NCBI GenBank assembly: GCA_965203365.1
Contig: OZ241878.1
Coordinates: forward strand, 868,001-932,000
DNA: 64,000 bases
DNA from: VYFG01 sp965203365
GTDB taxonomy: Bacteria; Pseudomonadota; Gammaproteobacteria; Arenicellales; Poriferihabitantaceae
Reading direction: 5' to 3'
Part shown: positions 17,809 through 25,499 of the stretch, in pieces
Numbering within the stretch: position 1 is the stretch's first letter
How the letters are laid out: every line of letters begins with the position of its first letter
The notes under the pieces: generated by a model
Told to the model about the DNA's origin: nothing
Databases searched by the model: none
What the model saw: the letters and a program-made list of their open reading frames with translations, nothing else
Program-made: the position numbers and the translations under genes

Positions 17809-18513
17809 TTATTGACTTTTGACTTCCAGCAGTTCGATTTCAAAAAGGAGCGTCTCGTTGGGTCCAATTGCCCCAGAACCTTGTTCTGCGTATGCCAGTT
17901 CCGGTGGGATGACCACGTTCCATTTGTCACCAGGACGCATAAGTTGCAATACCTCTCTCCATCCCGGGATGATCCCACTCAACGGGAAGATAGCCGGCAC
18001 CCCACGCATATAGGAACTGTCAAACTCTCGACCATCCAAAAAGGCACCGCGGTAATGGACAACAACGGTATCATCGGGCCCCGGACTGACTCCAGAGGCT
18101 TCGCCGCTGTGGCTGATCGAATACTGCACACCGGATTGCGTTTCGGTGACTCCTTCCTTTTTCCGATTTTCAGCCCGCCATTCGTCACCTGCCTTGGCCG
18201 CTGCTTCTGCACGGGCCTGAGCCTGTATTTGCAGGGACATCTGTCTGGCTTCAATCACTTCGATCGCCTCTTGATCCGTCATCTGTTGTTCCACTCTCTG
18301 GATGACATCACTGATTCCAGCCAAGAGAGCTGGCAGGTCCACGCCCGCATTTTCGTGACTGAACTGATCCATGAGTTGGGCCCCCACCCGGGTCCCCACC
18401 GCATAACCATATTTTTGCTCATCGGTCTTAAGACTGACCGTCTGGGCTTCGACGGATATCGTAGAGACCAGGAATACCGGGAGGCACGGCAGGAGAAATC
18501 GAAAGGAACGCAT
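17809..18513 (-). CDS. fkpA: periplasmic FKBP-type peptidyl-prolyl isomerase
   Basis: A 234-residue periplasmic foldase of the FkpA/Mip group. It shows a signal peptide cleaved near VEAQ and an alpha-helical dimerisation domain opening with KTDEQKYGYAVGTRVGAQL. A long Ala/Gln/Glu-rich linker helix follows, then a C-terminal FKBP domain with VVVHYRGAFLDGREFDSSY, FPLSGIIPGWREVLQLM and IPPELAYAEQGSGAIGPNETLLFEIELL. Length and architecture match the family. It lies directly downstream of radA on the same strand. Confidence 0.92.
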   Translation of the reverse strand: MRSFRFLLPCLPVFLVSTISVEAQTVSLKTDEQKYGYAVGTRVGAQLMDQFSHENAGVDLPALLAGISDVIQRVEQQMTDQEAIEVIEARQMSLQIQAQARAEAAAKAGDEWRAENRKKEGVTETQSGVQYSISHSGEASGVSPGPDDTVVVHYRGAFLDGREFDSSYMRGVPAIFPLSGIIPGWREVLQLMRPGDKWNVVIPPELAYAEQGSGAIGPNETLLFEIELLEVKSQ

Positions 18514-18550
18514 GATGTTATTTCAAAAAGTCAGTAGGCTGAATACTGGA

Positions 18551-19927
18551 TCATACATCAAACAACGCTATCGCGTCGTCAATCCGACGTGCGGAGATGA
18601 TTTCGAGACCACGTAATCCCTCCGCAACGTGCTCCTCCGGGGTATTCGCCGCCGGTATCAGTGCCCGTTCGAAGCCCAGTTTCTTTGCTTCTCTCAGCCT
18701 GTCCAGTCCTCTTTGTACCGGGCGCAATTCACCGGCCAGCCCCACCTCACCGAACACCACAAGGTCACTGCCGACCGCACGATTCTTAACACTGGATAAA
18801 ATCGCCATCATCAGGGCCAGATCCGTGCCGGTCTCGCTAATTCGAACCCCTCCCGCTATGTTAGCAAACACATCGTAACTGTTGAGGGAAATACCGGCAT
18901 GACGGTGTATGATCGCCAGCAGCATGGCCAAACGATTCTGTTCCAGACCCACACATAACCGTCGTGGATTGGCCAGACTGCTGTCATCCACCAAAGCCTG
19001 GACTTCCAACAGCAGCGGTCGGGTACCTTCCTGGGTAGCCAATACGGCCGTTCCGGGGTTTTCCGCCCCATGTCGACTGACAAACATAGCCGAAGGGTTA
19101 TGCACATCCCGCAACCCCTGCTCGGTCATGGCGAACACGCCAATCTCATTGACGGTGCCGAAACGATTCTTGACCGCCCGAATCAGACGAAACAAGCTAC
19201 CCGTGTCGCCCTCAAAGTACAATACACTATCCACCATGTGTTCGAGTATCCGTGGTCCGGCCAAGGCCCCCTCTTTGGTCACATGCCCTACCAGAACGAC
19301 TGCAGCACCACTTTGTTTGGCATGACGCACCAATCGGGTCGCACATTCGCGTACCTGAGAAACGCTTCCGGGTGCCGCACTCAACACATCACTGTAGAAG
19401 GTCTGAATGGAATCGACCACTACCACCGAAGGCTGTTTCAAGGTAGCAGCTTCCAGCAACTCTTCGACACGGTTTTCCGACAAAAGGAGAACATTGCCCC
19501 CATCAATCCCCAGACGCCGGGCACGGGCGGCAATCTGTTCCGCCGACTCCTCACCACTGGCATAAAGTACCACGTGACTCTGACCAATCGCGGAAAGATA
19601 CTGCAACAACAAAGTGGATTTTCCGATACCCGGGTCGCCCCCAATTAAAACCACGGAGCCGGGTACCAGTCCCCCCCCTAGAACCCGGTCCAACTCTTCA
19701 CTGCCACAAGGCAGTCTGTGCAGGTCGGCACTTTCAACCTGATCCAGATGTAACACCTGCGGCTTTGAAGTCCGGTCAGAAAACCGTGACATCTGTCCAC
19801 CCCCCTGGACCAGAAATTCTGTCAGTGAATTCCATGCGCCACAATCATTGCATTGTCCCGCCCATTTCACTGACTCCGCTCCGCACTCATTACAGACAAA
19901 GCGACTTTTGACCGTATTTTTTGCCAT
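18551..19927 (-). CDS. radA: DNA repair protein RadA (Sms)
   Basis: RecA-like branch-migration ATPase, 458 residues. The N-terminal zinc finger has C12, C15, C26 and C29 in FVCNECGAESVKWAGQC. Walker A is GGDPGIGKST, Walker B is VVVDSIQT, and the diagnostic KNRFG motif appears as AVKNRFGTVNEIG. The C-terminal Lon-like domain ends the protein (DLALMMAILSS, VFGEVGLAGELRPV). Length is standard. It lies downstream of alr on the same strand. Confidence 0.97.
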   Translation of the reverse strand: MAKNTVKSRFVCNECGAESVKWAGQCNDCGAWNSLTEFLVQGGGQMSRFSDRTSKPQVLHLDQVESADLHRLPCGSEELDRVLGGGLVPGSVVLIGGDPGIGKSTLLLQYLSAIGQSHVVLYASGEESAEQIAARARRLGIDGGNVLLLSENRVEELLEAATLKQPSVVVVDSIQTFYSDVLSAAPGSVSQVRECATRLVRHAKQSGAAVVLVGHVTKEGALAGPRILEHMVDSVLYFEGDTGSLFRLIRAVKNRFGTVNEIGVFAMTEQGLRDVHNPSAMFVSRHGAENPGTAVLATQEGTRPLLLEVQALVDDSSLANPRRLCVGLEQNRLAMLLAIIHRHAGISLNSYDVFANIAGGVRISETGTDLALMMAILSSVKNRAVGSDLVVFGEVGLAGELRPVQRGLDRLREAKKLGFERALIPAANTPEEHVAEGLRGLEIISARRIDDAIALFDV

Positions 19928-19940
19928 GAGTCGGGCAGTA

Positions 19941-21053
19941 TCAGTTTAAAATGAGTCGAGGGACCCTTGCGGATACTCGACACAGCAGTTCATACGCAAT
20001 CGTGTCAGCCCAAACGGCCACCTTGGCGACGCCCAGATGTTCTCCCCACAGCTCGACCGGTTCACCGACTGTCACTGAACCACATTCCGTGATATCCAAA
20101 GCGAGAGTATCCATGGATACTCGTCCGATAACGGCAGCTGGTTGACCCTTGACCAGTGCATGCCCCTTGTTTCCAATCTCTCGAGGGTATCCATCTCCAT
20201 AGCCAGCCCCCGCAATCGCCAGGATGCGGGGCGTGTGATTTTGCCAAGTGGCGCCATAACCCACCGAACTGCCCGGAGGCAAGTGCTTGACGGCAATAAT
20301 GCGGGTTTCGAAACGCATCACGGGTTGCAGGCTTATGGTCTGTGCAGGTGTTTCAGTGAATGGAGAGACACCATAAAGCAACAATCCCGCCCGGACCATA
20401 TCAAATCGACAGTCTTTCCAATTTGCCAGAGCGGCCGAATTCGCCATGCTGAAAGTCGTCTTATACTGTCGGACAATCTCATGGAACCAGCCAAGTTGTA
20501 TCCTGTTTTTCGGGTGATTCGGTTCGTCCGCCGTGGCGAAATGCGACATGATCCCCGGCTTTTGAGCACCGCAGTCAACAATCGTCTGATAGGCATGTCC
20601 CAACTGGTCCCGCGAAAAGCCCAGGCGATGCATACCAGTATCCACCTTGAGCCAGCATCCCGCAGTGGCTCCTCCATGGTCTCGAAGCCAGGACAGTTGT
20701 TCCGGCTGATGAATGACCGGCTGGAGTCGGTGCGTATTGAAGAGCGATAGTTGTGCCGGATGGTTGAACTCGGAGAGCACCACAATATCATGGTCTTGTG
20801 TCCATTTTCGAACCATCACTCCTTCTTCGATCGTAGCAACGGCGAACGAGTCGACATATGGCATTAATGCTGGCACCACAATATGCACCCCATGACCATA
20901 TGCATCGGCCTTGACGACCGCACAAAGCCTCGAATTCCCTGACATTCGACGCACTTGGGCCACATTATGGCGCAGCGCAGCTCGATCGATTAGAACCGTC
21001 ACTCGCGACCAGCTTTCCACCTGGGAATGAACTGCTTTTTCCTGTCCGCTCAA
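19941..21053 (-). CDS. alr: alanine racemase
   Basis: PLP enzyme that interconverts L- and D-alanine for peptidoglycan. In its 370 residues, Lys48 in AVVKADAYGHG is the PLP-binding lysine and the catalytic tyrosine is in SVGYGATW. GYGDGYPR and the RVSMDTLALDI stretch are also typical. It lies between dnaB and radA, a common gammaproteobacterial order, separated from radA by 13 bases. Confidence 0.96.
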   Translation of the reverse strand: MSGQEKAVHSQVESWSRVTVLIDRAALRHNVAQVRRMSGNSRLCAVVKADAYGHGVHIVVPALMPYVDSFAVATIEEGVMVRKWTQDHDIVVLSEFNHPAQLSLFNTHRLQPVIHQPEQLSWLRDHGGATAGCWLKVDTGMHRLGFSRDQLGHAYQTIVDCGAQKPGIMSHFATADEPNHPKNRIQLGWFHEIVRQYKTTFSMANSAALANWKDCRFDMVRAGLLLYGVSPFTETPAQTISLQPVMRFETRIIAVKHLPPGSSVGYGATWQNHTPRILAIAGAGYGDGYPREIGNKGHALVKGQPAAVIGRVSMDTLALDITECGSVTVGEPVELWGEHLGVAKVAVWADTIAYELLCRVSARVPRLILN

Positions 21054-21068
21054 GTTACGCGCCGACTA

Positions 21069-22454
21069 TTATGCGTGATACGACTCCATGGCATCTGCCG
21101 GGGCAAAGTTATCAAACCGAGTGTATTCACCCCGAAAGGTCAATGGAACCATGCCGATGGGCCCATTTCGTTGCTTGCCAATAATGATTTCTGCCATGCC
21201 CTTGTTCTCGTCGGTTTCGTTGTAAACCTCATCACGATATACGAAAAAAATGACATCCGCATCTTGCTCAATGGCACCAGACTCCCTCAGGTCGGACATG
21301 ATGGGACGTTTGTTCGGACGTTGCTCCAAACTTCGATTCAACTGCGACAGAACGACCACAGGCACATTGAGTTCCCTAGCCAGCATCTTGAGGGCGCGAG
21401 TGATATTGGAAATTTCGGTAGCGCGATTCTCATTGGCGACCTTCTCCAGTGATTGCATCAATTGAAGGTAGTCAACCACGATTAGCCCAATGTCATTATG
21501 TTCCCGGAATAGTCGTCGAGCGCGAGAACTGAGGTCCAGAGGATTCAGGCCCGCAGTGTCGTCAATGAATATTGGTGCCTGATCCAGCAGTCCCAGGGCG
21601 GTCGTCAGACGAGGCCAGTCATCGTCATTGAGTCGGCCGGTTCGCACTTTGTTCGCATTAATCCTTCCGATGGAAGACAACAGCCGCATCGCCAACTGTT
21701 CCCCCGGCATTTCCATGCTGAAGACCGCCACCGGAAGCTTTTTTTGCACCGCGACATACTCTGCCACATTCATGGCCAGTGACGTCTTCCCCATGGAAGG
21801 ACGACCGGCAATCACCACGAGATCACCTCGTTGTAACCCGGCGGTCATCTCATCAAGGTCAGTGAAACCTGTCGGCATCCCGGTAATGGGGTCCTTGGAT
21901 TCAGACAATTTCTCAATCCGATCAACCGCGAGGGCCGACAAAGTCTGGATTGTTCGGAATTCCTGTCGTCTGCGGCCATCTTTCTCCGAGAGATCAAACA
22001 CCAGCTTTTCCGCATGGTCGAGCACTTCGCGCGGGCTCATACCGTCTGGAGCATAGGCTGTTGTGGAAATGTCGTTGGCCACCATAATCAAAGAGCGCAG
22101 GATGGAGCGCTCGCGGACGATCCGTGCATAGTGCGAGATATTCGCCGTACTCGGCGTTTGGCTTGCCAGACTGCCGATATAGGAATACCCCCCTACCTCA
22201 TCCAGTTTTCCGTTTTGCTCCAACCACTCTGCAACCGTGATCACATCGGCCGGCTCATTCTTCCCCTGCAACTCGCGTACCGCGTCAAAAATCAATTGGT
22301 GATGCCGGCCGTAAAAGTCCACCGCATCGACTTCGTTGGCGATCTGATCCATATATCGATTGTCGAGTAGCAAACCGCCGAGCAGAGACTGTTCTGCTTC
22401 CAGTGCCTGAGGTGGAACCTTGGAAGCGGCGGAGATTTGATCGACGGGGTTCAT
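21069..22454 (-). CDS. dnaB: replicative DNA helicase DnaB
   Basis: Hexameric fork helicase of 461 residues. I use the ATG at 22454 (MNPVDQISAASKVPPQALEAEQSLLGGLLLD), because the frame upstream of it reads as non-family sequence. The N-terminal DnaG-binding domain is followed by Walker A in AGRPSMGKTSLA, Walker B in LIVVDYLQLM, and the DnaB signature LSQLNRSLEQRPNKRPIMSDLRESG. No intein is present. It precedes alr. Confidence 0.96.
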   Translation of the reverse strand: MNPVDQISAASKVPPQALEAEQSLLGGLLLDNRYMDQIANEVDAVDFYGRHHQLIFDAVRELQGKNEPADVITVAEWLEQNGKLDEVGGYSYIGSLASQTPSTANISHYARIVRERSILRSLIMVANDISTTAYAPDGMSPREVLDHAEKLVFDLSEKDGRRRQEFRTIQTLSALAVDRIEKLSESKDPITGMPTGFTDLDEMTAGLQRGDLVVIAGRPSMGKTSLAMNVAEYVAVQKKLPVAVFSMEMPGEQLAMRLLSSIGRINANKVRTGRLNDDDWPRLTTALGLLDQAPIFIDDTAGLNPLDLSSRARRLFREHNDIGLIVVDYLQLMQSLEKVANENRATEISNITRALKMLARELNVPVVVLSQLNRSLEQRPNKRPIMSDLRESGAIEQDADVIFFVYRDEVYNETDENKGMAEIIIGKQRNGPIGMVPLTFRGEYTRFDNFAPADAMESYHA

Positions 22455-22904
22455 GGAGTGTTGTTTAGGTCTTGCTGGGTCATTATATCGGCTAACATTA
22501 CCTGATATTCCCTTCGATTCGTGGTGATCAATGAAATTTGCGACTGGAAATCTCTGGCGTCTGCACGAGGCCCTGACAAACATACCGGAAGTCGTAGAGC
22601 GAAGGCTGCCCAGCGGAATGATTTTCGCGGTGCCGGATCACATGGAAAGCCGACTTCACCGCAAAGCCGCTCGGTGGACTGGTCGATATCCGCCCGATTA
22701 GGACAGAGAAGGTCCTTCGTTTCGTATTCGCCCTGCCACCAAATTCGGCACGCTGCCAATTACTGCAGAGCCATGACCGCGAAAACCACGGGGCGACCTG
22801 CCCGGATACTGCTACGCAGCAGGCTCTATCGAAAAGGGTTGACACCATGCCACGGCCGACCCCCTAAGTAATCATCGGGTCGATTTTGAGGAAATTATGC
22901 CCAG
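22455..22904. other. 450-base gap between rplI and dnaB
   Basis: No gene can be supported confidently. A plus-strand frame from the ATG at 22531 gives a 55-residue peptide beginning MKFATGNLWRLHEAL and ending WTGRYPPD, with reasonable composition but opposite to its neighbours and without a clear ribosome-binding site. Several overlapping minus-strand frames have poor composition. The gap may hold the dnaB promoter and remnants of a lost gene. Confidence 0.4.
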
Positions 22905-22920
22905 TCAGTCCGATTGGGCA
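22898..22920 (-). terminator. possible terminator at the end of rplI
   Basis: A perfect six-base inverted repeat TGCCCA / TGGGCA with an 11-base loop overlaps the rplI stop codon and is followed on the minus strand by TAATTT. The stem is short and the T-run imperfect, so it would be weak. It would end the rpsF-rpsR-rplI transcript before dnaB. Confidence 0.3.
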
Positions 22921-23378
22921 GCGGATTCTTCCTCTTGATCGCTATTGACGAGGACTCGAATGTCAATTTTCACTTCAGAATGGAAGTGAATTTCAGCCGT
23001 AAATTCACCGATGTTCTTGATGGGTCCGGTGGGAAGGGACACTTCTGATTTTTCCACCCGAGTGCCGGCTTCATTCAAGGTTTCTGCAATATCCGCTACG
23101 GTAACCGAACCGTAGAGTTTACCCCCCTCACTACTCAATCGGGAAACAACGATTTCCCGAATAGCAAGATCAGCGCGGGCTTTTGCCGACTCCAGTCGCT
23201 TGCTGTTTTCTTCCGCAAGCACTCGACGTCGTTCAGCCACCAGGGATTTGGCCTCATCGCTTGCCCGAACGGCCTTTTTTTTCGGGATGAGATAGTTTCG
23301 CGCATACCCGTTTCTCACCTTGACCAAATCACCCAAGTCACCGAGTTTCTGGATTTTCTCCAGCAAAACAATCTCCAT
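22905..23378 (-). CDS. rplI: 50S ribosomal protein L9
   Basis: Large-subunit protein of 157 residues beginning MEIVLLEKIQKLGDLGDLVKVRNGYARNYLIP, the universally recognised L9 N-terminus that binds 23S rRNA. A long connecting helix (about 40-75) leads to a C-terminal domain with GGKLYGSVTVADIAETL and IHFHSEVKIDIRVLV. A short acidic tail (DQEEESAAQSD) follows. It lies 9 bases after rpsR. Confidence 0.97.
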   Translation of the reverse strand: MEIVLLEKIQKLGDLGDLVKVRNGYARNYLIPKKKAVRASDEAKSLVAERRRVLAEENSKRLESAKARADLAIREIVVSRLSSEGGKLYGSVTVADIAETLNEAGTRVEKSEVSLPTGPIKNIGEFTAEIHFHSEVKIDIRVLVNSDQEEESAAQSD

Positions 23379-23387
23379 CAGTGCCTC

Positions 23388-23651
23388 CTAATTGTCATGT
23401 TGGTCTGTATAGGGAATCAGGGCCAGAAATCGGGCCCGCTTGACAGCAGTGGCGAGTTGTCGCTGGAAATGGGATTTGGTGCCGGTTGTACGGCGGGGCA
23501 ATATTTTCCCGGTCTCGCTGATGTTCGCCTTGAGAAGGTCAAGGTCTTTGTAGTCAATGGACTGAATGCCCTCGGCCGTGAATTTGCAGAACCTGGGACG
23601 ACGGTGAAATGGTCGACGAGGCGCAGTCCCCTTTTTACGTCGAAAAGCCAT
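23388..23651 (-). CDS. rpsR: 30S ribosomal protein S18
   Basis: An 87-residue basic protein (RRKKGTAPRRPFHRRPRFCKF, then IDYKDLDLLKANISETGKILPRR and the C-terminal LATAVKRARFLALIPY), a textbook S18. It forms a heterodimer with S6 on the platform of the small subunit. Its start overlaps the rpsF stop by one base (TAATG), so the two partners are translationally coupled. Confidence 0.97.
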   Translation of the reverse strand: MAFRRKKGTAPRRPFHRRPRFCKFTAEGIQSIDYKDLDLLKANISETGKILPRRTTGTKSHFQRQLATAVKRARFLALIPYTDQHDN

Positions 23652-24145
23652 TATTCCCCCCCGCCATCAACTGTGGATTGAACATTTGAGTCCTTTGCTG
23701 GAGTGTCCGATTCCTCTTTGGCTTCTGCTTCTGTCACCGCCGCTTCTTGAGGCTTTGCCTCGGCATCATCTTGTATTGCCCCGGCTGGTTGCATGTCAGC
23801 TTCTGCCTGCCGCTTTTCTTCCTCTGCCTTAGCCTTGGCAAAAGGCGAATCTTGGGTGATGGCCTGCTTGCGACGCACGACCAAGTGACGCAGTATGGAG
23901 TCGTTGAATTTGAAATTTCGCTTGATTTCCTCAAGGACTTCCAGTGAACACTCGATATTGAAAAGAATGTAATGAGCCTTGTGGATGTCGTTGATGCCAT
24001 AGGCTAGACGTCGCCGACCCCAGTCCTCGGCGCGGTGTATACGTCCGTTGCCGGATTCCACCATCTCACGGTACCGTGTCATCATGGCAGGCACCTGTTC
24101 ACTCCGGTCCGGGTGAACCAGAAATACGATTTCGTAATGTCGCAT
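23651..24145 (-). CDS. rpsF: 30S ribosomal protein S6 with acidic tail
   Basis: S6 of 164 residues. The core (MRHYEIVFLVHPDRSEQVPAM, WGRRRLAYGINDIHKAHYILFNIECS, and ILRHLVVRRKQAITQDSP) ends near residue 105. About 55 residues rich in Ala, Glu, Asp and Gln follow, longer than the tail of E. coli S6 (about 135 residues in all). Strong ribosome-binding site AGAGGAG 6 bases before the ATG. First gene of rpsF-rpsR-rplI, with a promoter and structured leader upstream. Confidence 0.96.
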   Translation of the reverse strand: MRHYEIVFLVHPDRSEQVPAMMTRYREMVESGNGRIHRAEDWGRRRLAYGINDIHKAHYILFNIECSLEVLEEIKRNFKFNDSILRHLVVRRKQAITQDSPFAKAKAEEEKRQAEADMQPAGAIQDDAEAKPQEAAVTEAEAKEESDTPAKDSNVQSTVDGGGE

Positions 24146-24165
24146 TGTGCTCCTCTTGGGTTAGG

Positions 24166-24219
24166 ACATTCTCCCGAAAACGATGTGGTAAGCCACCGTC
24201 GGTGAGAAAAGGAGAATGT
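24166..24219 (-). promoter_or_regulatory. S6:S18-type leader RNA structure before rpsF
   Basis: In the 5' untranslated region, a perfect nine-base stem ACATTCTCC / GGAGAATGT encloses a second hairpin ACG-GTGG-CTTA-CCAC-AT-CGT with a two-base bulge, preceded by a CCG trinucleotide. Bacterial rpsF leaders often carry a motif of this kind, in which the S6:S18 dimer binds a CCG-containing bulge and represses translation. The match here is by eye. Position, strand and secondary structure all fit autoregulation of the operon. Confidence 0.6.
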
Positions 24220-24221
24220 AA

Positions 24222-24249
24222 AGTATACCTGATCCCGGGGAAAAAACAA
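24222..24249 (-). promoter_or_regulatory. sigma70-like promoter for rpsF operon
   Basis: On the minus strand, TTGTTT (24244-24249) and TATACT (24222-24227) are separated by 16 bases, about 77 bases upstream of the rpsF start. The -10 differs from consensus at one position. Transcription would start just before the structured leader. Confidence 0.55.
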
Positions 24250-24360
24250 GTTGTGGTATCCGCGAAATCGTATTTGAAGATTGGAGCAACCCGATTCTCT
24301 ACAGCGATGCCGGGAACAGATCCATTTGATGAATCGGCAGGTACGAACTGAACGACCCCT

Positions 24361-24850
24361 TACGCTCGGTCATCGTTGACAGTGAATCGGGATGGCCGAC
24401 AGGGGGTGCGACCGCGCACCCCCTGGGCACCGGGATGGCGATGCTGGTTGTTGTCGGGCATTGATCCGGATTGGGGCGAGTGGAACGACATGAACGCCGT
24501 GCTCAGCATGGGGGCGCCACGAGCGCCGGGGGGTCGCCTGATCCTGGTAACGTCTCCCCTCGGGAACACATCCGTCTCTTCCCATTGAGATGCGGGATGT
24601 GGTGTTTCTGATGTTCATTGTCCTCGCACCCATCGTGGAGGCATTCCGATCAGGCCAACAGACCCTAGAACAGCAGACCGTAGGCCAGCAGCGCGAGACA
24701 AAGAAACAAAAGGGCCGTCCGAAAAATCCGCTCATGGGGCGCCGTCACGCACAGCGGCGTGTCAAACGCTTCCGGCTGCGCTTGGTACAAGAGGGCATCT
24801 CTTCGATAGATGCTCCGGCCAGACACCACCAGACGACGAGGCACCGACAT
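24361..24850 (-). pseudogene. decayed NHLM-type (HlyD-like) secretion gene
   Basis: Minus-strand coding signal split over three frames. The first piece (24850-24665) reads SGRSIYRRDALLYQAQPEAF, then FDTPLCVTAPHERIF and a membrane helix TALLFLCLALLAYGLLF before a stop. This matches the N-terminus of NHLM bacteriocin-system secretion proteins (R-[KR]-[ED]-[SA]-L, PE-x-(L/F)-D, then one helix). Further pieces in other frames (FPRGDVTRIRRPPGARG, then HVVPLAPIRIN, then SIAIPVPRG) look like the C-terminal part of an HlyD adaptor. With under 500 bases left, the middle has been lost. It lies just downstream of the RiPP precursor on the same strand. Confidence 0.55.
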
Positions 24851-25064
24851 GTCACCCGTCGGCCCACGCCGAGTGGTGATTCGAGTGGCTACTCACTCGG
24901 TTTTTCGTGCCGCCCTCCCGGACAGCGACGCGGGGCAGTCGGTGAATGAAAGCACACGAAGCCAACACGCATTGCAGTTGCCTGGGCCACTCCACTGATC
25001 AGTAATCAAGAGAGCCCTTCAGGATCAATATGAAGGTTGAACCGTATTAAACTTGCTATATTCA

Positions 25065-25343
25065 CTACCATGCGTAATTGTCACCTTTGTCTGTATAAGT
25101 TCCGCTCCCCCCAGCGGCGTCACGCATTGCCTCGTCCGAAATCTGCCCGCCCGCTGGTGGCAGGACGATATGAAAGTCGGTCGCACTCTCCTCGTGGACA
25201 TTCACATTGAACGTCTCGGGAATGGTCAGGCCGGTGGCCTCCTTGATCGCGTCCCGCGGATCGGCCAGCAGCCTAGCCCGGAATGCGGCGTCCTCATCGG
25301 CCTTGGCCTTGAGTTGAGCCTCGATTTCAATCGCCGTGTTCAT
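25065..25343 (-). CDS. NHLP-leader RiPP precursor peptide
   Basis: A 92-residue peptide of the nitrile-hydratase-like leader peptide (NHLP) family. The leader shows IEAQLKAKADEDAAFRARLL, ADPRDAIKEATGLTIPETF, then FHIVLPPAGGQISDEAM. It ends in a double-glycine site, DAAGG (Gly78-Gly79). The predicted core is 13 residues, SGTYTDKGDNYAW, with Ser and two Thr but no Cys, so a lanthionine product is not possible. A strong ribosome-binding site (GAGAGGAGG, about 25350-25357) precedes the ATG. No modifying enzyme such as LanM, YcaO or radical SAM is in the window; the secretion gene downstream is broken. Confidence 0.85.
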   Translation of the reverse strand: MNTAIEIEAQLKAKADEDAAFRARLLADPRDAIKEATGLTIPETFNVNVHEESATDFHIVLPPAGGQISDEAMRDAAGGSGTYTDKGDNYAW

Positions 25344-25455
25344 AACCCCCTCCTCTCGTTATCATCAATCGATTAGGAACCGCCAGGATTCTGTGCGTTC
25401 CATTCTACCCCCCCCCTCCTGTCAAGCCTCAGGACCATTCTGTTTTCGACTTCGA

Positions 25456-25469
25456 GGGGGGGGGGGGGG
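25456..25469. repeat. run of 14 G
   Basis: A homopolymer of 14 G on the plus strand, with a run of nine C about 47 bases to its left, inside the decayed transposase. Tracts this long are prone to slippage and to sequencing error, which complicates frame reading of the neighbouring remnant. Confidence 0.9.
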
Positions 25470-25499
25470 CGAAAGGGTGAAGGGCGTCTCGGAAACGTC

